A stretch of 64,000 nt of DNA from contig CAIRMR010000007.1 of NCBI GenBank assembly GCA_903879715.1, positions 1 to 64,000 on the forward strand, written 5' to 3'. Of the stretch, positions 32,838-41,367 are shown piece after piece. The notes under the pieces are model-generated. The model made no database searches. It was not told the DNA's origin and saw only the letters and a list, made by a program, of their open reading frames with translations. The translations under genes and the position numbers were made by a program. This DNA comes from an uncultured Bacteroidales bacterium. Lineage in GTDB: Bacteria; Bacteroidota; Bacteroidia; Bacteroidales; UBA4417. Position 1 is the stretch's first letter. Each line of letters starts with the position of its first letter.

Positions 32838-35096
32838 ATGGCAACAGCAACCATATTCACAGGATTTAACCAGCCGGTTGAGAACAGGTCCTTGATCCTA
32901 ATCCTTAACGACATTAAGATAGGCAAATACAGGGCGGATATCGAACGAATCCGTTCCTGTATTGTCTCCGGCGATACCGAAAAAGCCGACCATCTCAAAA
33001 AGCAGCTCCCGGCTTTCACTCCTTCAGGCACGTATGAAGGCGGGCGCAAAGCACACCTGCTGAAACAATACAGTGGCTTTGTTCACCTCGATTTTGACAA
33101 GTTGACTCCAGATCAGTTGAACGATGCCTTTCTCAAAATCAAGCAAATCCCTTACACTTTCGGCTGCTTTCGCAGTCCAAGTGATAAAGGTTTGAAAGTT
33201 TTCATTGAGGTAAACACTTCCGCTGTGCATCATGATATTGCCTACCATCAGGTACAAGAATATTATGAAAAAGCACTCGGAATTCTTTGCGACCCTAAAT
33301 GCAAGGATATTACAAGGCTTTGCTTTGTAAGTGATGATCCTGATGCATATAAAAACCTCAACAACGAAAAGTTTATAGTACAACTTTCCGAAGCTGCTAT
33401 CCCTGTTTCGGTTCTGCCAACTACATCTCAACCAGCTTCACCTATTATCACTCCTGATAATCCGGAAGACCTGGATTCCCTTTTCATCTTTAATCAGCAA
33501 ATTCAGTTCACCAATCAGAAATCAGAATATTCCGATGGAAACCGTAATAATCATATTTATCTCCTGGCCTCTAATTGTAATCGGGCAGGACTCCCTGAGA
33601 ATGATACTCTTCATTTGTGTTCACAGCATTTCGACCTTCCTGAAAAGGAAATAAGAGCATCGGTCCGAAGTGCCTATACAAACCATTCGGGTGAATTTGC
33701 GAAGTTTGCAAACTCTGCAAAGTTGCAAACCTCCACTACTGGTGCAACAGATGAAATCTCTGAAGATTATCTGAAAAACACCCCCATGCTGCCCGACGAG
33801 TTCTTTCCGAATCTCCCTTTATTGCTTCAATCGGGTGCCGGAGCTTTCACTGACAGGCGCGAAAGGGATGTATTCTTCACCGGCGCACTCGCCATCCTTA
33901 GCGGATGTATGCCGAATGTAAGAGGCTTCTACAAACAGCAAAAAGTCTACCCAAACCTCTTTGCCTTTATCATTGCACCCGCCGCCAGCGGCAAAGGTGC
34001 TTTGAAATTCTCAAAGATGCTGGCCGACAAACGGCACGATCTGCTTATCCGGCATAGCCGCGAACAACAGCAACAATTTGAAACGGAAATGAATCAATTC
34101 AAAACCCGTGAACGCTCCAAAAAGAAAAATGATCCTTCTGAGGAACCACCCGAGCAACCACCTTTTAAAGTTGTTTTTATCCCGGCTAATTCAAGCTATG
34201 CAAAGATCCTGACACACCTTCAGCAGAATGAAGGCGAAGGCATCATCTGCGAAACTGAAGCCGACACGATGGGAAATGTATTGAAACAGGAATGGGGCGG
34301 ATACTCCGACATGCTCCGCAAAGCATTCCAACATGAGCGTATTTCCAGCTCCAAGAAAACCAACAACGAGTATATCGAGGTTAACGAACCCCGCTTATCG
34401 GTTGCCATCTCCGGCACTCCAAACCAAGTAACTGGGCTAATTGCTTCTGCCGAAGATGGTCTTTTTAGCAGGTTCATCTTTTATGCATTCAAGGTTGAGC
34501 AGCAATGGCTCGATGTATCGCCCTATGCCAACAGCATAAACCTCACAGACCATTTTACACAATTATCGCAGGAAACCTTTGATATGATTAATCTGCTCGA
34601 ACAGTATCCGACCATTGTTGAACTTTCGCGCTGCCAGTGGGACCGGCTGAATGCTACATGCAGCCATTGGTTGTACGAGGTAGTTACTTTTACCAGTGAT
34701 GATGCCGGCAGCATCGTAAAACGTCTTGGATTGATTCTTTATAGGATTGCCATGATATTTACAGCTTTACGGAAAGTGGAAAATGGCGATACATCCCAAT
34801 GTGTTGAATGCACTGATGCTGACTTTGATTCTGCTCTTTTTTTAGCTGACCTTTATCTCCAACACAGCCTGCTTATGTTTCACAATTTACCAAAGCAGGG
34901 CGATTCAGCAGTTTTTAAATCGGGCGACAACAAAAGAAAATTCTTTGAGGCTCTGCCACATGATTTCAAACGTGCCGAAGCTATTGAGCTTGGCAAAAAG
35001 TTCAGCCTTTCAACACGCTCCGTTGATGCTTTATTAAAAGAGCTGAATGGACGATACCTGGTACAGCCTCATTTTGGTTGCTATTCAAAAACCTGA
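32838..35096 (+). CDS. BT4734/VirE-N plus DUF3987 protein
   Basis: 752 residues, 5 bp after the second HTH gene. The N-terminal ~200 residues match the BT4734/VirE-N-type domain (SGFVHLDFDKL, GCFRSPSDKGLKVFIEV). From ~300 comes the DUF3987 region with a P-loop-like APAASGKGALK and a central ETEADTMGNVLKQEWGG. These proteins are primase/helicase-associated and frequent in mobile elements, thought to act in element replication. The C-terminus has a winged-helix-like tail (RAEAIELGKKFSLSTRSVD). A terminator hairpin follows at 35119-35154. Confidence 0.85.
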   Translation: MATATIFTGFNQPVENRSLILILNDIKIGKYRADIERIRSCIVSGDTEKADHLKKQLPAFTPSGTYEGGRKAHLLKQYSGFVHLDFDKLTPDQLNDAFLKIKQIPYTFGCFRSPSDKGLKVFIEVNTSAVHHDIAYHQVQEYYEKALGILCDPKCKDITRLCFVSDDPDAYKNLNNEKFIVQLSEAAIPVSVLPTTSQPASPIITPDNPEDLDSLFIFNQQIQFTNQKSEYSDGNRNNHIYLLASNCNRAGLPENDTLHLCSQHFDLPEKEIRASVRSAYTNHSGEFAKFANSAKLQTSTTGATDEISEDYLKNTPMLPDEFFPNLPLLLQSGAGAFTDRRERDVFFTGALAILSGCMPNVRGFYKQQKVYPNLFAFIIAPAASGKGALKFSKMLADKRHDLLIRHSREQQQQFETEMNQFKTRERSKKKNDPSEEPPEQPPFKVVFIPANSSYAKILTHLQQNEGEGIICETEADTMGNVLKQEWGGYSDMLRKAFQHERISSSKKTNNEYIEVNEPRLSVAISGTPNQVTGLIASAEDGLFSRFIFYAFKVEQQWLDVSPYANSINLTDHFTQLSQETFDMINLLEQYPTIVELSRCQWDRLNATCSHWLYEVVTFTSDDAGSIVKRLGLILYRIAMIFTALRKVENGDTSQCVECTDADFDSALFLADLYLQHSLLMFHNLPKQGDSAVFKSGDNKRKFFEALPHDFKRAEAIELGKKFSLSTRSVDALLKELNGRYLVQPHFGCYSKT

Positions 35097-35118
35097 TTTA
35101 TGAATACCAATTAATTTT

Positions 35119-35160
35119 AACTGCAGACTTTGCACGATTCACAAGGTTTGCAGTTTTTAT
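35119..35160 (+). terminator. Terminator-like hairpin
   Basis: AACTGCAGACTTTG (35119-35132 region) pairs with CAAGGTTTGCAGTT (12 of 14), followed by TTTAT. It separates the element maintenance genes from the restriction operon. Confidence 0.65.
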
Positions 35161-35187
35161 TTGTCCTTACTTTTTATATCCTTAATT

Positions 35188-35204
35188 TTGTCAATAATTG
35201 ACAA
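35188..35204 (+). promoter_or_regulatory. Palindromic operator TTGTCAATAATTGACAA
   Basis: A 17-bp perfect palindrome (8-bp arms, one central base) 15 bp before the XRE controller gene; the most likely binding site for that protein, giving autoregulation of the restriction operon. Confidence 0.7.
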
Positions 35205-35219
35205 GACAATCAAAATCAA

Positions 35220-35522
35220 ATGAACCAATTTGGCCCTTATATCCGTGAGCTTAGAATCAAGCAGAATATTCGCCAAAGGCAGATAGCTGCATTGCTTGAA
35301 GCTGATACTGCTTTTGTGAGCAAGATGGAAAAAGGAACTCGGAAACCCAGGCGTGAACAGGTCATCCTTCTTGCCGATTTATTTAAAACCGATAAAGAAG
35401 AATTACTTTCGATCTGGCTTGCGGAAAAGGTTTATGATCTTATTAAAGATGAAGAAGTCGCTTTGAAATCTCTGAAAACGGCTGAAATAAATGTTAAACT
35501 TAAAAACAAAAAGACTGAATGA
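35220..35522 (+). CDS. XRE-type controller/regulator of the restriction operon
   Basis: 100 residues. Classic five-helix XRE HTH at 6-60 (IRELRIKQNIRQRQIAALLE, DTAFVSKMEKGTRKPRREQV). It overlaps the hsdM start by 4 bp (ATGA), so is translationally coupled, and has a palindromic operator upstream. The arrangement is that of restriction-modification controller proteins, which delay or balance expression. Confidence 0.88.
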   Translation: MNQFGPYIRELRIKQNIRQRQIAALLEADTAFVSKMEKGTRKPRREQVILLADLFKTDKEELLSIWLAEKVYDLIKDEEVALKSLKTAEINVKLKNKKTE

Positions 35523-37741
35523 TTACAAAACAGCAATTAGGGAATTACTTATGGGGAATGGCGGATATTCTTTACGGAAAAGTTGAAGATTACAAGTCCT
35601 ATATTTTAACCTTACTATTCTATAAGCGGTTATCCGATAACTATGCATGGGAAGCCAATAACAAGGTTAGCGAGTTTGAAGATAAATACGGAAAACAACC
35701 CAATGTCAAACAATTAGAACAAATCACCAAGTATGCTCATCAGTTTATAATTCCGGCAGGCTGCTTTTGGAATGATGTAAAACAAGCTCCTCTTATCAAA
35801 AAGAATGAGCTAATGCAAAATGCCTGCGACGAGATTGCCAACTCCAACAAATTGCCGGATGGCACATTCCCGCTTAAAGGAATTATAAATGCTGTTCGTT
35901 GGAACGAAGCTGCTCCGGATGGCTCAGGCAGGAAACGGCTTGACCCGAGTATTTTACAAAATCTTATTATCTATCTCGACCCGATGAATCTTTCCAACGA
36001 CAGGGTCCCATTGGATATTCTGGGCCATGCGTATGAATACCTCATAAAACGTTTCGCCGATGAGAACAAAGGAGGTACGGTTGCCGGGCAATTTTATACA
36101 CCTCCCGAAATTGTTGAACTTATGGTTCGCACCCTTAAACCTCAAAATGGTCAGCGTATATATGATCCAACTTGTGGCTCGGGTGGTTTTTTAATTAAAT
36201 CAGCGAATTATGTCAGAGAGAAAAACGCCGAACTGAAAGGTTTACGATTATATGGACAGGAAACTATCTGGACCACTTGGGCTATCGCTACAATGAATAT
36301 TATGCTGCATGGTATTGAGGGAAAAATCGTTCAGGGTGATACTATTAGAGATCCAAAATTTCTGAAAAGCGAAAACAGCATCGATTCGTTTGATATGGTC
36401 TTTGCAAATTTCCCTTTTTCAGTAGAGAACTGGGCTGGTAATGGTACTCCTAAAAAAGACAAGAAGGGCAAAGCCGTCTTGAATAAGGACGGTTCGCCTC
36501 AATTCTCTTTTCCCTCCAAAGACAGCTATTCCGATAAATTCGGCCGTTTTATTTATGGTGTACCTGATTTCTCAAACGGCGACTTCGCCTTCATTCAGCA
36601 TATTATCGCTTCACTTGAAGATGAAGGCCGTGCAGCCGTGGTATGCCCGAATGGCGTCCTGTTTAAGGGCCAGTCCGAAAAAACAGAGGAAGAAGATGGG
36701 CAAAATCGGAAAGCGGATGATCTTTATCTCATTCGTCGAGGATTTATTGAAGGAATAGGTTCGGAAAAGAAGAACATTATTGACGCCATTGTTTCCTTGC
36801 CCGAAAACATGTTCTATGGAAATACCATTCCTGGATGTATTCTCTTTTTCAATAAGAATAAGCCCGAACACCGCAAAGACAAAATTTTAATGGTTTGGGG
36901 TGCAAAAAAAGGCTGGTATAAAGAAGAACCCGACCAGAATATATTGCGCCCACAGGATGTAATGCGTTTATTGGTGCAGCTCGAAAGTTACGGTGATAAA
37001 TCTGAAGCCGAAAGAATAATCCCGGTTGAAGAAGCCCGGTTATTCCAGCTAGTTGACGACAATCTTGCCTATAAAGAACTTGAAATCAACGACAATTATA
37101 AAGAAGAGCAGGAAGAATGGATTAAAACAGACGCTCTTTTCAGATGTATGGCGGAGCTATCGGAAACCGAACAAACTCTAACCTTCACTACTACCAATGA
37201 TATAATAGTTAATTGCAAAGTTAAACATGGCAAATTCGACTTTCTGCCAAATGAGGAGGGTAGCCAGAAACTGCCATTGGGAGAAAAAAGTATGCTTCGT
37301 CTAAAGATTGAAAACGGCGCAGTGCTCGAATTGAAAGTTAAAGCTGACAATAAAGCGGCTATCAGTAAAGCCGATCTTGAGAAAGTGACGAAGAGACTGG
37401 CTAAACTTACCGAAATCCTTCAAAAAAGGGATAAATCCCTGGCTGATGCCAGGCTGGAAGCCATACGCGAAAAAGAAGCTATACAGAAAGTAAGCGCTGA
37501 ATTACTCATTGTATTCGATCATCCGGAACTCCGGAAAAGCTATTTTTCCCTGGTAGAAATCGACGAGATTATCGAAAACGAATATAACCTTAACCTGCCC
37601 CGATATATTGATACAGTTGAGCCGGAGGAAGAAATACCGGTTGAAGTAGCAGTTTCGGAATTAGAAGCAGCATTAATCAACGAAAAGGCAGCAGAAACAA
37701 AATTGAATAAATACTTAAAAGTGCTTGTAAATGCTGACTAA
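35519..37741 (+). CDS. hsdM: Type I restriction-modification methyltransferase subunit HsdM
   Basis: 740 residues. N-terminal HsdM helical domain (LGNYLWGMADILYGKVEDYK), GQFYTPPEIVELMVR, SAM-binding motif I DPTCGSGGFLIKSA, and motif IV as ANFPFSVENW. Motif IV is usually NPPF/Y; here the second residue is Phe, a variant seen in some HsdM-like proteins. The C-terminal ~200 residues, with a long charged coiled coil (KAAISKADLEKVTKRLAKLT), make it longer than typical (500-550 aa). Makes N6-methyladenine with HsdS. Overlaps hsdS by 11 bp. Confidence 0.93.
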   Translation: MITKQQLGNYLWGMADILYGKVEDYKSYILTLLFYKRLSDNYAWEANNKVSEFEDKYGKQPNVKQLEQITKYAHQFIIPAGCFWNDVKQAPLIKKNELMQNACDEIANSNKLPDGTFPLKGIINAVRWNEAAPDGSGRKRLDPSILQNLIIYLDPMNLSNDRVPLDILGHAYEYLIKRFADENKGGTVAGQFYTPPEIVELMVRTLKPQNGQRIYDPTCGSGGFLIKSANYVREKNAELKGLRLYGQETIWTTWAIATMNIMLHGIEGKIVQGDTIRDPKFLKSENSIDSFDMVFANFPFSVENWAGNGTPKKDKKGKAVLNKDGSPQFSFPSKDSYSDKFGRFIYGVPDFSNGDFAFIQHIIASLEDEGRAAVVCPNGVLFKGQSEKTEEEDGQNRKADDLYLIRRGFIEGIGSEKKNIIDAIVSLPENMFYGNTIPGCILFFNKNKPEHRKDKILMVWGAKKGWYKEEPDQNILRPQDVMRLLVQLESYGDKSEAERIIPVEEARLFQLVDDNLAYKELEINDNYKEEQEEWIKTDALFRCMAELSETEQTLTFTTTNDIIVNCKVKHGKFDFLPNEEGSQKLPLGEKSMLRLKIENGAVLELKVKADNKAAISKADLEKVTKRLAKLTEILQKRDKSLADARLEAIREKEAIQKVSAELLIVFDHPELRKSYFSLVEIDEIIENEYNLNLPRYIDTVEPEEEIPVEVAVSELEAALINEKAAETKLNKYLKVLVNAD

Positions 37742-38954
37742 AGAAACCCGGTTAGGCAGTTGCAATGCTGCCTTTGATGTTGTTCCGTTAAAGGAGATGA
37801 TTGATAAAAACGATGCCGGTAGCTGGGGCTCAGATCCTGTTGACATTTCAATGAATGTTGTCCGTAGCACCAATTTCAATGAAACAGGTTACCTGGACTT
37901 ATCCAATGTGGCAAAACGTTTTTTAGTGCCAGAAACTTTTGAAGAATTGAAACTCGAAGAAAATGAAATCCTGATCGAACGTTCCGGAGGGAGCGAAACC
38001 CAACCTGTTGGCCGGGTCTCGTTTATCACAAAAGAGGTTGCTGATCAGGGTTTTGCTTATGCGAATTTCATCCAACGCATTTCGGCTAAGCCCGGTATTG
38101 ATCCAAAGTATTTATTCTATTGCCTATATCAGATGCATAGTGCAGGCTTCACGCAAATAATGCAAAACCAAACCAATGGAATCCGTAATCTTGAATACCG
38201 TTTCTTCCTAAAGCAAAGGCTCCCCAAGCCTGAATTTATTGAGCAACAAAAAATTGCCGCCATCCTTTCGTCTATCGACAATTCAATAAAAGCCACCCGA
38301 ACCAGCATTGAAAAACTCGACCGACTCAAAAAATCACTTATGCAAAACCTGCTTACGGGCAAAATGAAACCTGATGGTTCTTGGCGTAATGAGGATGATT
38401 TCTATCAGGATGAAAAATTAGGGCAATACCCTAAAGAATGGGCAATTGGTCGAGTTAAAGAGTTTTTTGTTCTGCAAAGGGGTCATGACTTGACAGATTT
38501 AGAAGCAAAAGCTGGCAAATATCCAGTTGTTAAATCAAACGGTATTTCTATTAATCATTATGAATTTAAAGCAAAAGCTCCTGGGGTAGTTACAGGTCGT
38601 TCTGGTACTATCGGAAATGTATTTTACATTGATAAAGACTTCTGGCCTCATAATACTACTCTTTATGTCAAAGACTTTTGCGGGAACATACCTCGTTACG
38701 TTTATTACTTGCTGATATTCATGCGTTTGGACATATATTTAGCAGGGACGGGAGTGCCAACTTTAAATCGTAATGATATTCATAGATTAAGATGTATTTT
38801 TCCTAAAACAACCGATATACAGCAACAGATAGTTTCGATACTTGACGAGGTTGTAAACAACATTGATATAAAAAAGACGAAAGTAACAAAACTCGAAAAG
38901 CTAAAAAAGTCTCTGATGCAGAAGTTAATAACCGGGCAGGTGAGGGTGAAATAA
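37731..38954 (+). CDS. hsdS: Type I restriction-modification specificity subunit HsdS
   Basis: 407 residues with two target recognition domains (about 1-170 and 230-360), each followed by a conserved helical region ending in a matching tail: LDRLKKSLMQNLLTGKMKPD and LEKLKKSLMQKLITGQVRVK. TRD halves are unlike each other, in keeping with a bipartite asymmetric recognition site. Determines the DNA sequence that HsdM methylates and HsdR restricts. Confidence 0.93.
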   Translation: MLTKETRLGSCNAAFDVVPLKEMIDKNDAGSWGSDPVDISMNVVRSTNFNETGYLDLSNVAKRFLVPETFEELKLEENEILIERSGGSETQPVGRVSFITKEVADQGFAYANFIQRISAKPGIDPKYLFYCLYQMHSAGFTQIMQNQTNGIRNLEYRFFLKQRLPKPEFIEQQKIAAILSSIDNSIKATRTSIEKLDRLKKSLMQNLLTGKMKPDGSWRNEDDFYQDEKLGQYPKEWAIGRVKEFFVLQRGHDLTDLEAKAGKYPVVKSNGISINHYEFKAKAPGVVTGRSGTIGNVFYIDKDFWPHNTTLYVKDFCGNIPRYVYYLLIFMRLDIYLAGTGVPTLNRNDIHRLRCIFPKTTDIQQQIVSILDEVVNNIDIKKTKVTKLEKLKKSLMQKLITGQVRVK

Positions 38955-38962
38955 AAATTTTA

Positions 38963-38989
38963 TTTAATTAACAGTTGGTGTTAATTAAA
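38963..38989 (+). promoter_or_regulatory. Inverted repeat operator upstream of higB
   Basis: TTTAATTAAC and GTTAATTAAA, 10-bp perfect arms separated by 7 bp, lying immediately before a -7-type box; probably the HigA binding site for autoregulation. Confidence 0.65.
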
Positions 38990-38996
38990 ACTTATA

Positions 38997-39004
38997 TATC
39001 TTTG
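38997..39004 (+). promoter_or_regulatory. higBA promoter, -7 box TATCTTTG
   Basis: Perfect TAnnTTTG one base before the higB ATG at 39006. Transcription from it would begin about at the start codon, suggesting a leaderless or nearly leaderless mRNA. Confidence 0.55.
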
Positions 39005-39005
39005 T

Positions 39006-39347
39006 ATGGAAATTACGTTTAGCGATAGAAAACTCGAAAAACTGGCAAACGATGATCGTAAATGCCTCAAAGAGATGGGCAAAGTCAGGGCCGGGAAATA
39101 CAAAACCCGCCTCACTCAATTGGAAGATGCCGAAACGTTGGAAGATGTCAGACATTTGGCAGGCAATTACCACGAACTTGTTGAAAATCGTAAAGGTCAG
39201 TGGGCTTGTGACCTCGATCAACCCTACAGGTTAATTTTCAAACCTCACGAAAACCCTATCCCAACAGATGAGGATGGTAAATATATCTGGTTAGAGATTA
39301 CGGGAGTTGAGGTAATAGAAATTACAAACTACCATAAAGAAAAATAG
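39006..39347 (+). CDS. higB: HigB/RelE-ParE family toxin
   Basis: 113 residues, RelE-superfamily toxin of the HigB type: MEITFSDRKLEKLANDDRKC, RLTQLEDAETLEDVRHL, QWACDLDQPYRLIFKPH, IWLEITGVEVIEITNYH. Ribosome-dependent mRNA cleavage is the family activity. Two bp before higA; the toxin-first order is typical of higBA. Sits between hsdS and the rest of the restriction operon. Confidence 0.88.
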   Translation: MEITFSDRKLEKLANDDRKCLKEMGKVRAGKYKTRLTQLEDAETLEDVRHLAGNYHELVENRKGQWACDLDQPYRLIFKPHENPIPTDEDGKYIWLEITGVEVIEITNYHKEK

Positions 39348-39349
39348 TC

Positions 39350-40441
39350 ATGACAAAGCAAAATCAATATTTCCCGCAATCCAGGCCACACCCGGGTATT
39401 ACACTTGAAGAAAAATTAGAAGAAATGGGAATGGGTCCAAAAGAATTTGCATTGCGTACCGGTAAACCGGAAAAAACCATCACAGCAATTCTTAAAGGCG
39501 ATAGTTCCATCACTGCTGATACAGCAGTACAATTCGAGAATGTTACAAAAATTCCTGCTCATTTCTGGCTAAATAGCCAGCGTAGTTATGATGAATATTT
39601 AGCCAGGGTTAAACGTCAGGACGTTATCGAAAAAGCTGTTGTATGGGCAAAGAACTTTCCTCTGGCTCAAATGGTAAAGCTTTGCTGGTTAAATGCCGTG
39701 GCATCAAAAGAGGAAATGGCAGCACAACTATTAGCTTTCTTTGGTGTGGCTTCTCACAAATCATGGGAAGATTACTATTGCAATCAGCAGTTAAAAGTTG
39801 CATTTCGCATTTCACTCGCTCATACCAAAGAACCTTATGCTATATCCGCATGGTTGCGTAAAGGTGAAATTTCAGCACAGGAAGTTCAATCTCCTCCCTA
39901 TTCCGAAAAAGCCTTCAAGGAAATACTCCCACGCATCAAAGCTGTTATGGCTGATCAACCGGAAGATTTCTTTAGCCAGCTTCAGCAATTATGCCTCAGC
40001 GCAGGAGTTAAAGTGGTTTTTACGCCATGTATTATAAAAGCCCCTATTAATGGCGCAACCCGTTGGTTGAATGATTCACCGCTCATTCAACTTTCCGGTC
40101 GTCATAAGCGGAACGACATCTTTTGGTTTTCATTTTTCCATGAAGCAGGGCATATTCTGTTACATGGGAAAAAAGAAATTTTCTTAGAGCAGATCGAATA
40201 TGCCGATAAGGATCTCGAAAAAGAAAGAGAAGCCGATGAGTTTGCTATAAAATGGACTTTCACCCACGAAGAAGAAGCAGAATTGAAAAAGATTCTTCCG
40301 GTCTCCGAACGTGAATTTCTGGAATACGCATCTACGATAAAAACCCATCCGGCTTTAATAGTTGGCAGATTGCAACACAATCACGATATTCCCTATACAT
40401 GGGGTCAGGAGTTTTTCAAAGTAATTGATTTAACTAATTGA
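39350..40441 (+). CDS. higA: HigA-type antitoxin with ImmA/IrrE metallopeptidase domain
   Basis: 363 residues, much longer than a minimal HigA. N-terminal XRE HTH (ITLEEKLEEMGMGPKEFALR, KPEKTITAILKGDSSITADT) and a C-terminal ImmA/IrrE-type zinc peptidase with FFHEAGHILLHG and a downstream acidic READEFAIKW. Neutralises HigB and probably represses via the 38963-38989 inverted repeat; the peptidase part might relieve repression by cleavage, as in ImmA/ImmR. No obvious damage. Confidence 0.88.
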   Translation: MTKQNQYFPQSRPHPGITLEEKLEEMGMGPKEFALRTGKPEKTITAILKGDSSITADTAVQFENVTKIPAHFWLNSQRSYDEYLARVKRQDVIEKAVVWAKNFPLAQMVKLCWLNAVASKEEMAAQLLAFFGVASHKSWEDYYCNQQLKVAFRISLAHTKEPYAISAWLRKGEISAQEVQSPPYSEKAFKEILPRIKAVMADQPEDFFSQLQQLCLSAGVKVVFTPCIIKAPINGATRWLNDSPLIQLSGRHKRNDIFWFSFFHEAGHILLHGKKEIFLEQIEYADKDLEKEREADEFAIKWTFTHEEEAELKKILPVSEREFLEYASTIKTHPALIVGRLQHNHDIPYTWGQEFFKVIDLTN

Positions 40442-40454
40442 AAAAAAACAAAAT

Positions 40455-41366
40455 ATGGAAGCAAGATATGATTTTGATTCTCCAATTTTTAAAGGAAGCC
40501 AACCGGTTAAAGTTTTAGAACGTGAACATGATTTTCTCCTGGGTGAAATGCTTTCTAATCTAAATCTTCTGCATTATAAACCGGCAATTATTTACGACAG
40601 AGTCATAAATCAATTAATTGGCCCCTTTGCCGATACTAATAAGCATCTGACAATTCAGGAGACTTTCCAATCTTTTTTATGGATTTGGAATTATGCTCTT
40701 GTTACAATTTATGACGAAGCTATTGCCAAACCCCGATTAAAAATGCCTTTCGATACTACAAAAGTAGATAGGGCATTTGAACTTCTTGATTACGGGTATT
40801 CTCTTTTTACTGCTTTTAACCCCTGGAATTTAAACTTACCTAATACACAGAATTATACTGAAGAAGATGCCGAATATGTGACCAAAGCGAATGCTGCCTA
40901 CTTATTTTCGTTAAACAAAATTATTCTACACGAAATTGGTCATATCGAATTAGGCCATATCGACAAAGTCATAGATCAAATAGCTGGTAAATATGTTATC
41001 ACAGCTACTGAGCGTAAGCAATTTGAATATGATGCTGATTCGTTTGCTATAAAGAATTTAGTGATAGGGAACAATAATCCACAATTCAAAAGAACTATTG
41101 AATATGGATTGATTGCAGGATTTTCCGCGATTATAATAATCCAGAATAAGCTTAGAGCTGGTCAATATCCTGATGCTGATGAACGGTTGAAAATTGGGAT
41201 TGAAAGCCTTAATCTCGATGAAAAAGATAATTATTGGGGTGTTGCATGTCTTGCAATAAAGTTATGGAGCGCTAAAAACCTGAAAGACCTTAATTGGCCA
41301 GATCAATGTGAAACATACAAGGAACTGTTTTATGAAACATTGAAAACGATTGAAACCTTTAAGTAA
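40455..41366 (+). CDS. Putative zinc metallopeptidase (Lit/U49-like)
   Basis: 303 residues; starts 13 bp after higA. Contains LHEIGHIELGHIDKV (HExxH) followed by FEYDADSFAIKNL (third ligand-like Glu/Asp region), the pattern of peptidase U49/Lit, whose founding member blocks phage T4 by cleaving EF-Tu. Assignment to that family is tentative; the gene's place inside a restriction operon fits a phage-defence role. Ends 1 bp before hsdR. Confidence 0.6.
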   Translation: MEARYDFDSPIFKGSQPVKVLEREHDFLLGEMLSNLNLLHYKPAIIYDRVINQLIGPFADTNKHLTIQETFQSFLWIWNYALVTIYDEAIAKPRLKMPFDTTKVDRAFELLDYGYSLFTAFNPWNLNLPNTQNYTEEDAEYVTKANAAYLFSLNKIILHEIGHIELGHIDKVIDQIAGKYVITATERKQFEYDADSFAIKNLVIGNNNPQFKRTIEYGLIAGFSAIIIIQNKLRAGQYPDADERLKIGIESLNLDEKDNYWGVACLAIKLWSAKNLKDLNWPDQCETYKELFYETLKTIETFK

Positions 41367-41367
41367 T

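Noticed and set aside
39350-40441. Reading this gene as a plain ImmA/IrrE peptidase unrelated to higB
   Set aside because: It begins 2 bp after higB and has the N-terminal HigA-type HTH, so it is best taken as the antitoxin with an added peptidase domain.
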